Positions 39,001-46,227 of a stretch of 64,000 nt of DNA are shown in pieces (position 1 is the stretch's first letter; every line of letters begins with the position of its first letter). The DNA comes from Symbiodinium natans (lineage: Eukaryota > Sar > Dinophyceae > Suessiales > Symbiodiniaceae). The DNA is taken from positions 355,655 to 419,654 of the forward strand of contig CAJNDS010002369.1 of NCBI GenBank assembly GCA_905221605.1, in the 5' to 3' direction. Below the pieces are notes generated by a model. That model made no database searches and was not told the origin of the DNA. It was given only the letters and a program-made list of their open reading frames with translations. The position numbers and the translations under genes were made by a program.

Positions 39001-42000
39001 GATCAAACGAAGCCGAAGTCGCAGTCTCAAGTTCCTGCGCAGCCTGACGCCTGATTCGGGCTTCTGCTTGGGGCATTTCATCTATCACATGACCACAATC
39101 CTTACAGAAAGTCTTCATGATGGCCTTGTTCGAGCCCAGTCTACTGGTGTTTGCATGCCTGCACAATGTGGGGTCCTTCTTCTCGAAGGTCTTCTTCTCC
39201 TTAAACACCTTTCCACACACCCTGCAGGTCTTCACTGTCACGTAGGCATTTGTCCCCACGTACGAAAAGTTGGTGCATGTCTGACAACTCACAGGCAAAG
39301 GGGGATTTGGGGGCTTGCTTTTGGCTGTCACATGGGAGGATGCTGCTGGCACCGCAACACTCTGCTGGGCTTGCGCTCCAGGCATTTGCGGCACCTCATC
39401 TAGAGGGATGTCTCGCCTCATTACCTCCATGCTTTCCTCATTCACGATGTAGTAATTCTGAACCCAATTCAGAAATGCCGCCAAATCCCGAGATCCCGCC
39501 GATTTCAAGGAACGTCCCCAGATGACATATGCAGTGTAGCGATGAAGAACCTCCTCGAAACTAAGCCCACGATGCTGGCCAACAGTGAAGACACGGTCCC
39601 CACCGGGAGGCATCGTGTCTCGAGCGGCATTCCTGGCTGTCCTTGAAGCTCGAGCGCCTTCCCTGCGATAGGCCATGTACGCTTTAGGGCTACCTTCTGA
39701 GGGGCCACTGTCAATGTACACACACTCCATGTCATCCTCGCTCTCACTAGTCACTGGAACTGCCATGAAAGCTTGCTTTGTTCCCGACTTCGATCCCTTG
39801 GAATCTCCCTTGGACTTGCCCTTGCCATCCGAACCGGACTGTGAAGATCGACCTTTGGGGCATTGAGGATCCCCGCTCCAATGTCCTGTTTGCCCACATC
39901 GCAGGCAACGGCTCTTAGCCTTGAGTTCCCTGAGCTTCTCTTTCCTCTCTTCAACTGACAATTGCAAGCGACTGCGCACTACCGGAAATCCTTTTCCCTT
40001 GCCACCGGATGATCCTTTACCCTTACCTGCCTTGCCCAATGCAACATGAGCCGCACACTGCAACTGAATCGCTTCGCCCGTGGCCTCGGGAAAGCTCTCG
40101 TAGTCGCAGTCCTCCATCGCATTCAAGGCGACGGCAACCTCGCTGTCGGAAACGATCACGTCCTCCTCGGAAGGAGCATATCCTGGTGAACCACCCGGCT
40201 GATCAGTCCAAGCGTTCCACCCCACATCTTCGGCATCTTCCTGTACCTCATCTTGGTACCACTCATCAGCATAATGATCATCTGCCCTATGTTCTTGCGA
40301 TACATAGGCTGAATCAATGACATCACTCACATAAGCGGTTGTCACTGACCCTGGTGAACGGCTCCCAAACTTGCCTGATCCCTTCGACTGCCATCTGCGG
40401 GTATCTCTATCGAAACCAGGGCTTCGAAGGGGTGTTGAATCAAGTAGTTTGTTCCCCCGCAAGTGAATCAACCCATGATGCTCGGTCATGATCTTTGCGT
40501 ATGTCTCAAAATCATGGGCACCGCCTGAACAAGCCTTCACCATCAACTGCTGATCACGTGACAACCCGCTCAACTCGAGCAACAATTCTGCTCTCAAACT
40601 ATCCGACAGAGATATCCTCGGATCGAGCTGCGTCATCAAGGTCCACCATCTGCGTCTCCTTCCTATATAGGAAACAACTGATTCCCCGTCCTGACGACTC
40701 AAAGGACCTCGAATGGCTTGCCCACTGCGAAACAAGGCCTGGGCCTCCAAAGTTCCTAGCGGGAAGACCATTGCCTTGATCTCGGAGATCAGGGTCCTTA
40801 GCCCTCCGGGTCCTGACAGGGTCGCGATTCCAATGTCCTTAGCCTTTTGGAAGGCGTCTCCTCTGAGACCCTCCATGACGCGAAGAACAGTGTCCACAGC
40901 CCCATCATCCCCGTCTGAGCTGCTCTCGTGCGCAACCACACTGGCCGCTGGCGAGTCAGGGACAGGAATGGTGGGTCTCCCTGACGCAGCTGCCGGTCTC
41001 CCGGCTACACCACCTTCGGCTGGAGCACTCGCTTCCGCCTGAGGTGTTCTCTCCTCTCTTCCTTGCTCAGGACCGCCTGACGAAAACGAAGTGTCTTTCT
41101 TCTCTCTCTTCTCCTTCTTCTTTCGGCGCTTCTCCTGCTGCTCATGCGCCGCAATGCGTAGCTCGGTTCTGAACTCCCATTCATGGTAGTCAGCAGGGTT
41201 TCCGTCGAAAATGAACACTCCGTTCTTTGTGACACTGGGCGTTGAAGAATACGCTTTGTTTCGGAATCTGAGGCCTGCAACTGTCATGCCCAAACTCCTT
41301 CGTCAGATCCAGTCACTGAACAAACCAACTGCTTTGCTGTTCTGCGGAAAAACGTTGCCCCGATCTTACGATTCGAGGACTTCTCTTCTCACACTCCTCT
41401 CAAACACAACCAGTCCAAAGGCCAGCTGGAACTACCCCCTGCACTATGAGGGGAGCAGCTCCGCTACCAGTTAGCGTTCACTCGCGCTTCGGACTCTACC
41501 TTTTCTGCCACAGCTCAAGGGCCCTTCGAGAGGTAACAGCAACAGCAAACAAAATGTACAACATGCAAACTGCTGCTCTCAGAACTACACATGAAAAGGC
41601 ACGCACTCAAGCTATACATGCAAGAATCGAGGTGATATTCACAAGGGTTTAGGGTTTAGGGTTTCGGGTTTAGGGTTTAGGGTTGCAGGGTTTAGGCTTA
41701 GGGTTTAGGGTTTAGGGTTTAGGGTTGCAGGGTTTAGGGATGCTGGATGATCCATGCGTCAGGTTTGGGGTTCAGGGAAGGGCTTGGATCCCCCCAAAAC
41801 CCCTCACTGGGCCGGTCATGTCCCTTATTCGCGCCGGCTGCGACCCTTCCGAGCTGAGTTCAGGGCTCCAGAACCCCCTCGAAGGCCTTGTCGCGCAGCT
41901 GGTCCACATACCTGGGACCACCCTAAACCCTAACCCTAAACCCTAAACCCTAAGCCCTAAACCGTAAACCCTAAACCCTAAACCCTAAACCCTAAACGCT

Positions 42001-44985
42001 AAACCCCAGACCAGGCCCTCGAACTATCAAACCCCTTCCACCCCTTGCTTGCTCCCTTTGTGTGTACCCTGATTGTTGAGGGGGCTCTTCAGGGCCCGCC
42101 TTATAATAAGGAGCCCCAAAAGGGACCGTATTTAGAGAACTGACCGTTTGGTGCTCTTTTGGGCTTTTGTGTGAAAAGCCTTGGGATGCTCTTCGTTTCG
42201 CGGAGCCCTGGATCTTGAGAATCTTTACTACCCTAGTCTCGGCATCAAAAGGCCCTGCAACCTAGACATTAAACCTGCGGGCACCTTTTTTCTGAGGATT
42301 GAGAAAGGATCCAAAGCCCCAGAAAAGTGATTAAGCATACCCTTGCTGGTCCACAAGACAACGACAAAACCCCAAGCCTCCGAAAGCCAAAGCCCCGCCA
42401 AACCCTAAGCCGTAAGCCCCCCCGCCCCCCCATTCCTAAGCCCCCCTAAGCCCTAATTAAACCCCAAGCCCCCTTCAACCCTAAACCCTAAACTCTACAC
42501 CCTAAACCCTACGCCCCCCTGAACCCTATCCTTGCCCCAGCCCGCCTCTTTTCCTCTGTCGTCGTGGCCGTCTCAGCAAAGCGCTCGGCTGCACGCAACT
42601 CGTTGATGAGGTCCAGGCCTATCGCGTGCTGGAAGGCTTCATAGCGAAACTTTGCGCTCAAACCCTAAACATAAACCCTAAACCCCAAACCCTAAACCCT
42701 AAATCCTAAACCCTAAACCCTAGCCCTAAACCCTAAACCCTAAACCCTATAAGGGTTTAGGGCGTAGGGGGCTAGGATGCCTCGACTCCAACATCCAAGC
42801 CCTCGAGCCCTACACACTCCTAAAGCCCCAAAATGACCTTCGAGCCTTGAGATCTTTAGAACCCTTAACGGGGTTTAGGGTTTAGGGTTTAGGGTTTAGG
42901 GTTTAGGGTTTAGGGTTTAGGGTTTAGGGTAACGGTCTTGAAGACATGTCTTTTGGGTCATATCTACGTATACATTGTTTTGATTTACTGATTTAATTGT
43001 TTTGATCTGTATTTGTTCTTTTGCGGGGAGGGAGGGGGGGGGGGTAGGCTTTTTGTTTTAGTTGAAGATTGCCATTGTTCATCCGAAACAAGATTGGCAC
43101 GTCAAAAGTCCTACAAACAGGTGAGGCTCAGCAATCTCGGACAGCGTCCCGAGGCAGGTACGCTTCTCCTTACCTTCGAACATGAGGTTCTGGTACCTGG
43201 CGCTGCGTCATACTAATAGGGCCCCAGAAAAGCACATAAGCAAAAATTAGGATAGGGTATCCCATATACACCCCCTTATAATGAAGCCCAATAAGGTAGG
43301 CATATCCCTATAAAATGCTTATGCTTATGTCCTTTTGGGTCCCTAACACTAGAGCCGAAGTCATAGTACCAATTCTATAGTTGAAAGGAGCCCCGATGTG
43401 ACCCGAGCTTTACTGGCCTGTGGGGCTCTTGGATAAGTCTGCAACCAGACAGAGTTGCCCCCTTAAAATTGTTCTTGGCCGGCGTGAATGTTAGGGCTTA
43501 TAGGGCTCTCTTGTTGCCTTGCTTTTGGATGTAGCTGCAGTACCAGGCGGGCTAGACCCATGCTGCGGCTTTCATAGAATGAGCTTCTTAGGCTAAAGGG
43601 CAAAGGACACCAAGTGGCAAGTCTGATGATCAACAGATGCCGGCGATCTTGCCACGGATGGGTATTGACACCTCAAACCCGAACCCCTAAGCCCTAAACC
43701 CTAAAAACCCTAAACCCTCAACCCGAAACCCAAAACCCTAAACCCCAAACCCTAAACCCTAGACTCCAAATCCTAACCCCTGAAACGAAAACCCTGATGA
43801 AGCAAGCAAGGTCTGCGCTCGGCCACGGATGATGCGCTGCAGGAGCAGCACAGCCTTTTTGAGTGCAGAGGCCTATGTGCCCCACACTTCTGCTTGGCTG
43901 CATGTGCATGTCGCCTTAAACAACCACTTTGAAAGCCCTCCGACCCGAATCACATCGCGGACACACAACCAGGCGGCATGCCCGACACTCACCCAAGAGC
44001 CTTAGTTGTCCAGTAACCTGGGGGAATCAAAGGTTAACCTTTGGGATTATAGGGGGATTATGCTACCCCAAAAAGGATAGAGGTTACTTACTCTACTACT
44101 AGGGAGCTGAGGGTGTGGGGCAAGCCGCTGCAGGATGAGTTCGGCGCATTATGGGGGCCTACATAGGGGCTCCAGGCATACGAACCATGTTGAACCAAAA
44201 TGCCTGGGGCGAAGGCCCCGAAACCCTGAACCCTAACCCTAGACCCTAGACCCTAAACCCGAAACCCTAAACCTAAACCCTAAACCCTAAACCCCAAACC
44301 CTAAACCCAGTCATCGGGGGCCCGGCTGATTCCTGCTCCTCCTCTTCGGGTAGCACCTGCAGTACGGGCGCTGTGCTGCGAAGAATGCGCTTGGGATCGA
44401 GTGTTCAACCTTGTGGGTATCGTTTAGGGTTTAGGGTTTAAGGTTTAAGGGTTCAGGGTTAAGGGTTAAAGGCTAAGGCTTAAGGGCTAAGTGTTTAGGG
44501 CTATTCAGGATACCTCCTCAGCATACCCAAGAGGAGTCCCGCGGAACTGTGGCCATGGCCCCAACACCCGACGGCCAAGCACTTCAAACAATCGGTGGTC
44601 TTGAGCCATGAAAACCAGCAGCTAAACCCTTAACCCTAAACCCTAAACCCTAAACCCCGAACCCTAAACCCTAAACCCTGTAAACAAAGTCAGGGCTGTG
44701 TAGGTGAGCCGCATCGTTCTTGTCCCGGGGCGAGTCCGGCCGGTCCAGAATGTTGCGGACGTGGAACCTCACAGAGCCCAGAAGCAACACACGAAAGGGT
44801 TTGGGGCTTAGGGTTTAAGGTTGGGTTGAGGGTTTACCCTCAGCAAACACACTGAACACTAAACTCCCTAGACTCCCTAAACCCTGAACCCTGCACCCTA
44901 AACGCCGTGAACATGACCCGCCCTGTCTTCCAGCATCTTCGGACCAGAACATGCTGAACATCTTCTGCAACACATGTGCGTAGGG
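24001..44985 (-). CDS. Multi-exon gene resembling flagellar radial-spoke protein CFAP91/MAATS1
   Basis: Micro-exons in protein order: 44923-44985 (junction to the next unresolved), 44710-44767 (FHVRNILDRPDSPRDKNDA), 44568-44621, 44357-44389, 43817-43854 (AVLLLQRIIRGRA, IQ motif), 42531-42656 (FQHAIGLDLINELRAAERF), 41867-41911 (YVDQLRDKAFEGVL), 30804-30852 (SVQGGVISETLDQLSK), 30329-30370 (ELLRFQEERRIAAM), 28917-28972 (MESGRRQAEERLRAREE), 27938-28004 (EDEMFRQIMGVHQGTVDSY), 26915-26941, 26507-26545, 25804-25862 (AKINQVVDMLEASAQEI), 25101-25168 (VVVRELVHSFNLPHVQ), 24524-24578 (KVLQRRVAQENQRFSE), 24308-24371, 24001-24045. Phases agree at all other junctions. Donors are GT, GC or GA. The order IQ, LSKEL/LQEERR, EDE-FRQ-VHQ-TVDSY, PHVQR matches what I recall of CFAP91, part of the calmodulin- and spoke-associated complex in axonemes. 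The identity is inferred from memory. The N-terminal exons and stop codon were not fixed. The retrotransposon lies between exons 41867-41911 and 30804-30852. Confidence 0.8.
24074..24164 (+). repeat. Perfect TTTAGGG array
   Basis: Thirteen perfect units on the acceptor side of gene B exon 24001-24045. Confidence 0.96.
25876..25957 (+). repeat. TTTAGGG array on acceptor side of gene B exon 25804-25862
   Basis: About eleven units, one degenerate (TTTAGGATTTGGGG). The other side of the exon has a CCCTAAA/CCCTGAA array at 25660-25760. Confidence 0.94.
26050..26116. repeat. 8-bp tandem repeat AACCTCTC
   Basis: Eight perfect copies of AACCTCTC in the interior of the intron between gene B exons 26507-26545 and 25804-25862. 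Confidence 0.95.
28321..28409. mobile_element. Palindromic MITE-like element (TTGCTTAAGAACCCC termini)
   Basis: 89 bp with inverted ends TTGCTTAAGAACCCCCAAAA and its inverse TTTTTTGGGGTTCTTAAGCAA around an AT-rich centre. A similar half-site, TTTGCTTAAGAAC, occurs near 59590. No clear target duplication. It lies in the gene B intron between 28917-28972 and 27938-28004. Confidence 0.6.
28990..29069 (+). repeat. TTTAGGG array on acceptor side of gene B exon 28917-28972
   Basis: About eleven units, two of them TTTGGGG variants. Confidence 0.94.
29387..29415. mobile_element. Truncated hAT-like MITE arm
   Basis: GAACTGTTACTATATGGGGG followed by AACATCCCA matches the right arm of the TTGGGATG family. 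No left arm is seen. Confidence 0.45.
30183..30300 (-). repeat. CCCTAAA array on donor side of gene B exon 30329-30370
   Basis: About 16 units, perfect in the centre, with CCCTAGA and TAGCCC variants. Confidence 0.95.
30617..30715. mobile_element. MITE-like palindromic element (AGGGTCC...ATACTTGGGCC arms)
   Basis: 99 bp. Each arm of about 35 bp begins AGGGTCC and reaches ATACTTGGGCC. The arms match with about ten differences. It lies in the gene B intron between exons 30804-30852 and 30329-30370. Confidence 0.6.
30721..30774 (-). repeat. CCCTAAA array on donor side of gene B exon 30804-30852
   Basis: Eight perfect units about 30 bp from the exon. Confidence 0.95.
30877..30881. repeat. Target-site duplication AGGGT (left)
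   Basis: Matches 41644-41648 exactly and lies immediately outside the left LTR. Five bp is the usual copia duplication length. Confidence 0.9.
30882..31054 (-). repeat. 3' LTR of the retrotransposon
   Basis: 173 bp, identical to the LTR at 41471-41643. In element orientation it begins TGTGAATATC and ends CGCTAA, so it lacks the canonical CA end. Confidence 0.95.
31055..31219 (-). other. 3' untranslated region and weak polypurine tract
   Basis: About 165 bp between the polyprotein stop and the 3' LTR. The sense strand next to the LTR reads AAGTAAGACGGG (31055-31066), a short purine-rich segment that could serve as the plus-strand primer. It is weak for a polypurine tract. Confidence 0.5.
31220..41287 (-). 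CDS. Gag-Pol polyprotein with two extra captured domains
   Basis: One uninterrupted frame of 3355 codons. The first in-frame ATG after the TGA at 41303-41305 is at 41287. Residues: Gag-like start (FDGNPADYHEWEFR near 27-40); zinc knuckle C461, C464, H469, C476; a second cysteine cluster about 668-733; aspartic protease D901-DGAN; a 7-residue repeat about 1075-1123; a RapZ-C-like segment about 1185-1365 with C1282-X5-R1288 (CTQGRHRSV); a coiled coil then an SR-rich stretch about 1437-1497; integrase with H1976, H1981, C2009, C2012 and D2040, D2106, E2141; a basic segment and poly-serine; a 2OG-Fe(II) oxygenase-like segment with H2527-X-D2529, H2585, R2594; reverse transcriptase D2910, D3000, D3001 (THVDDLLW); RNase H starting D3154, ending near ADALTK. 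It makes and integrates element cDNA. It is much longer than usual copia polyproteins (1400-1750 residues). No frameshift site is needed. Confidence 0.96.
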   Translation of the reverse strand: MTVAGLRFRNKAYSSTPSVTKNGVFIFDGNPADYHEWEFRTELRIAAHEQQEKRRKKKEKREKKDTSFSSGGPEQGREERTPQAEASAPAEGGVAGRPAAASGRPTIPVPDSPAASVVAHESSSDGDDGAVDTVLRVMEGLRGDAFQKAKDIGIATLSGPGGLRTLISEIKAMVFPLGTLEAQALFRSGQAIRGPLSRQDGESVVSYIGRRRRWWTLMTQLDPRISLSDSLRAELLLELSGLSRDQQLMVKACSGGAHDFETYAKIMTEHHGLIHLRGNKLLDSTPLRSPGFDRDTRRWQSKGSGKFGSRSPGSVTTAYVSDVIDSAYVSQEHRADDHYADEWYQDEVQEDAEDVGWNAWTDQPGGSPGYAPSEEDVIVSDSEVAVALNAMEDCDYESFPEATGEAIQLQCAAHVALGKAGKGKGSSGGKGKGFPVVRSRLQLSVEERKEKLRELKAKSRCLRCGQTGHWSGDPQCPKGRSSQSGSDGKGKSKGDSKGSKSGTKQAFMAVPVTSESEDDMECVYIDSGPSEGSPKAYMAYRREGARASRTARNAARDTMPPGGDRVFTVGQHRGLSFEEVLHRYTAYVIWGRSLKSAGSRDLAAFLNWVQNYYIVNEESMEVMRRDIPLDEVPQMPGAQAQQSVAVPAASSHVTAKSKPPNPPLPVSCQTCTNFSYVGTNAYVTVKTCRVCGKVFKEKKTFEKKDPTLCRHANTSRLGSNKAIMKTFCKDCGHVIDEMPQAEARIRRQAAQELETATSASFDLISNISRNVLDEASLDATQTMTLLDEFRSQVEDCLVAQNVEGIDDPRISPKDLHEILNDVVEAAVVSQESPSSVRASPGEMSRAAPQRAAGSGSQDRRRTDGESAAYMSMKTNSLSSVVPLTLAEVDIYDHEDIWGVLDDGANSSVCGERWCDNAQMKLAKLGFEFPWLSQEGIQFRGLGGMTKTLGDRRLCFCIQCEYQGEKEDGKDPLVPGILDCHVTSGSETPLLLSLFAQSTLGLLKDMKSFTCLIQRNNGELWRLPLFRVKGSNLLAVNLSSGIRLLDRIPRPLRPYRAPLERKIRKGEGHEGLTSKDLDPQKQNTDSQKQNTDSQKQDTDSQKQDTDSQKQDTDSQKQDTDPQKHPDERKQHPQRIKDKGAHTSVTDSGGNHQGNIQANVASSDPRSSKQMPSVHIVSTGTRWRREASSYIYSPGQESAKALAEALHGPLTGSTAILICNCLDFSNPEIQSGSLSWLKGHIGSHPGNLTNQWENPEFRDMIFYVHQAVREAPASLEQIICICICTQGRHRSVASSVTLAQALSGKFRTTISHDGMCNGSWDSMAGRCRGSCGTCDHSAHEAQLAVVEHMERVEEYLSWKGRIDAPSCIRHFEIAARPSLGAGPKSKPMPRPGAGRPRPSASSAAGTVDLTEAEEEPSSSRRPARRFSLETRDERGVSVLEAQNKALMQRVESLGREVGTLRNELRRRSRSRRRSRSRRRSRSRGRDRRTRSRSPIARAEERAPSRHTFAIRTMPTRGASGTAAIATGGRVLDTDSWHEIPYEDLLLDKRPEPGCDWRAITPYDCWPPGMLDQLRRLATENMQPCGGRHLKRAKAATWIGPGVGNDFRENARVGFKLIAYDEVGQRPSKSALDPRFPAGWWEAGWAYLPRTGWRWIGYAHAGSTRLTTGIAGDAEFVLVAQFPYEAEKRAYVTTRIMTREQMGVFNRELRTLEEMDTFTAMVAGVQTQREDSTSLIKAPKCTFLIHDNAPVDLPGISEHSAKDFKWNRFTHEVNEFRPGLVLYKSGDPNSNLCINLFCEADASDINVCVLAPLGKLSADDIGAEVVETAGDACIACVGPLASRIVESLSSWCEGTGYTPKAFCDMNGSSFFNAIMSIGEEAYLDAMSTAYVAGAGVDTDAEGLGASDEELGGDGDVAPHDPEQQHPDPENQEPELSPADRERVWLESLPLPGTPQTEAKRREAWRRLPQRVRVALRRLHRSFNHPTPRTLQAILRAGGAAKEFIEAAKLIKCESCERTSPKPRSHPVGVGHGNYVFGDTVGVDVLETTDSNRRRYQCFNVVDLATGFQQIELLREVTKDSQGPPPSEMCLEAFQRWITWAGLPRTVMLDRGTHNRGAFVSYLTEKGVDIRFAATESPHMLGKTERHGGLAKAVIRKTVAGVSTVGPEAMRSVIQEVVAVKNMSMNVSGFSPSQWVLGRNPREPGTLTDEDTWNDIGAMEGKFSGAEAFALRQKSRIEAKKAMVKLDTSRRIQKALTKNAVPIKEEYNTGDYVVYRRDAQAGGTKWSTTSRVIGRESAEAIWVVNGGVPVLCSTHSLRPASEEEVLAHCLLNGIPVLPETLTEGPKKRKKGYVDAREEEEKPERKSSKPSASARKRKQEEIEPPEAPSSSSSSSSSSDEEDQRPSRDVQASQVVVDVLQENEADVVQGTMNIIDSEQDAMDALEAGDFRPATCLRLLNEAPLVRKGKRGAVRDGRAYSFGVYAHGGFAGVTESTKRHPNLVSYLNGYMKAKGASGMWSSLQIGRDLKALPHKDSNNLKGSVNQITTLGNHAGGQLWLQNQDGDVMMNGVPGRVLECHNRIASFDPNEVHATLPFDGERWSISAFTSRGIMNLGDRERDMLRELGFGIENDCVPVSCLGSVEEPPNDVKKEETSRESPERMADLMGVCGDEDHWKVGRNVCFRVHVKPRRLMFDPKENDFPGDLGKIGYSRETHRYFEDGTNDVVHDEWGMIQEANGATNLAWTGFSLFRVRSESPVDLSSLPEVKMDDPEFRAFMAERFGMEVEAQAGKKPRKINVFKCEDRVKEGIKGSRRDEWNKYQKYNAAIPIRGEMLRQLLDEGHKPIPSQWIDVDKHEHQKGSADYSPKYRSRLVACGHLEAVGRDELRCDSPTADSEVHCLIASYAASRCLKLYCGDISSAYFQSSPLERVLLMRQPTGGLPDVPEDAMLLCRLPIYGTIDAGRGFYNRLSSEAKTEGLTVSKIAPGLYYLLGTDNLPAIILATHVDDLLWCATPEGSDTMERILAKFDVGKIEHSDFRFCGRRFRQGEDYSVRIDAEDNTRQIRKIVIPAGRKASDHATEAEVTSLRSVVGSLAWVARFARPDLCYKVNCLQRACSTATVADLKEANRVVELAQADQGRSLYYPAGALNWSDLCIVTFSDASFAQEPGFRSQQGRLHYLTAESASDGNDHVAHVLSFGSTTIKRVCRSTLASETFAMQTAVENGDRLRAIICELRGQLPSLKGWLEETQRQMKHLWVTDCRSLSDHLNSQQVNKVSDKRLMIELTAMRQQLWDGETATWQLYSPHGDRLRWTDTATQIADALTKSMKPHQLFRLMEEASVQLSDPDRKLTKSEIQKMTTNE
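37921..38067 (-). repeat. 21-bp coding minisatellite in the polyprotein
   Basis: Seven copies of a 21-bp unit starting GCTTCTGGGAATCTGTGTCC on the plus strand, encoding repeats of QKQDTDS. In-frame copy number can vary without breaking the ORF. It lies in the spacer between protease and the RapZ-C-like segment. Confidence 0.97.
41458..41469 (-). promoter_or_regulatory. Primer-binding site of the retrotransposon
   Basis: In element orientation, TGGTAGCGGAGC begins one base after the 5' LTR. It would pair with a tRNA 3' end of GCUCCGCUACCA. The implied A1:U72 pair and the Ty1-like TGGTAGCG start point to initiator methionine tRNA. Confidence 0.8.
41471..41643 (-). repeat. 5' LTR of the retrotransposon
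   Basis: 173 bp, no difference from 30882-31054. Should carry the promoter; no TATA-like motif stood out. Confidence 0.95.
41644..41738 (+). repeat. Target-site duplication plus right half of the invaded TTTAGGG array
   Basis: AGGGT (41644-41648) is the right target duplication. TTTAGGG and TTTCGGG/TTGCAGGG variants follow. The left half of the same array is at 30871-30881. Confidence 0.93.
42872..42930 (+). repeat. Perfect TTTAGGG array
   Basis: Eight perfect units in the intron between gene B exons 43817-43854 and 42531-42656. Confidence 0.95.
43217..43344. mobile_element. Imperfect palindromic element of about 128 bp
   Basis: The left arm GGGCCCCAGAAAAGCACATAAGC mirrors the right arm GCTTATGTCCTTTTGGGTCCCT. 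Arms are about 45 bp with several mismatches. MITE-like. Intron interior of gene B. Confidence 0.5.
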
Positions 44986-46191
44986 CTCAAGCAGGGCTTA
45001 GTGTTTAGGATTTAGGGTTTAGGGATGCTGACGAAGGAGAGTATTCTGCTCAGAGCTCCCTGGGAAGGTGCTTCTTCTCTTTGCGAGGATACGTGAGCCA
45101 GAAAAGGCTACAGCCAACCAGGGCCAGGCACCTACATCAACCTCACCTCACCCCTCCTCTGGTAAATTCAACTCAAAGCACCCCTAAACCGCCAAACCCG
45201 GTCTGGGGTTAGGCTTAGGGTTTGGGTAACATGGGGTCTCCATCTAATTCTACTTTAGGATTCTTTAGGGGTTCGGGGTTCGACGGTAGATGCCATCGGG
45301 TTTTGAAGTCCTCCGCAGACATCAGACCTGCTGGACCCTGTAAGCTCCGTTCTCCCCTTTAACACCACAACCCTAGACACGGAAACCCCAAAGCCCTAAA
45401 CCCAAAATGGCCCAAACCCCAAACCCCTGAACCCCAGAACCCTAACTTGCTGGGGACCACACTTCTTAAGCCCGCCGCTGGTGGTGGGACTAGCGTCCTG
45501 GAGAAGCATGGGGGAAAGGGGGGGGGAGTGGGGTTTAGGGTGTCGGGTTTAGGGTTCTAAAAGGGATTTCGGATTTAATACGCTCTTGTTGGGGGGTGTT
45601 GGCCGGTTTTGAGGTTGAGCGATGAAGCTTTTTTATGATGGAATTCCTTCCGAAGAAACCCACACTTTGTCGATCTGCTTTGGTGATGTTTGGGACCTGC
45701 TCCGGGCTTGGAACATACCTGGCCTGGGCTGTTGAGCTTGTAGGGCTTGTGGCTAGAACTCGAAGATTTGGGGATTATCGGCTTTGGGCTGATAGGGCTG
45801 ATCGGAGCTTAAGGGATTATAGATTTCATAGGGCTGGTAAGGGTTGATTCATCGACAAAGCAACGTCCATTGTTGGGTTGTGGGTGGACGGGGCCTTGAC
45901 TGAGGCAATAGCTGTCAGGCTGAGGGTTGAGGCGTTCGGGCTTGAAGATCTCGGAGCTTCTAAGCCCTTCTCTCCCATCCGCCTTGATGATTCGGGTGCA
46001 CTTCCCGGTTTGGGGCTTAGGGTTTAAGATGCTTTACCGTACTTGTCCCGAAACCCTAAACCCTAACACCAAACCCTAAACCCTAAGGTAGTTTTTCGCA
46101 GTCTTGGCCCCTCAGAAACTTACCCTAGACCCTAAACCCCAAACTCTAAGCGACAAGGGACCCTCAGAAACATGTTCTGGCATTTTGGCAC

Positions 46192-46227
46192 CTTGCCGGC
46201 ACCGCCGTCGCCCTCGCTCTGAAGCTC
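46192..46227 (-). CDS. Exon-like segment, 12 codons
   Basis: AG acceptor after CATGGCTCTGCAG; reads ELQSEGDGGAGK; GT donor (GTGCCA); phase 0 at both ends. CCCTAAA-type units lie below and a TTTAGGG array above, the layout seen around gene A and B exons. Parent gene unknown. Confidence 0.5.

Larger units (their letters stand above)
30882..41643 (-). mobile_element. Complete Ty1/copia-type LTR retrotransposon, 10,762 bp
   Basis: Two identical 173-bp direct repeats bound a single 3355-codon polyprotein gene with integrase before reverse transcriptase, the copia order. The 5-bp sequence AGGGT at 30877-30881 and 41644-41648 is a target-site duplication. The target was a TTTAGGG array, whose units continue on both sides. 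The element reads in the minus direction, like its host gene B, and lies in the intron between gene B exons 41867-41911 and 30804-30852. Removing the element and one duplication copy leaves an intron of about 247 bp. Identical LTRs, the intact ORF and the perfect duplication indicate a recent insertion, probably still competent; activity is not shown. The element is about twice the length of typical copia elements. Confidence 0.97.
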
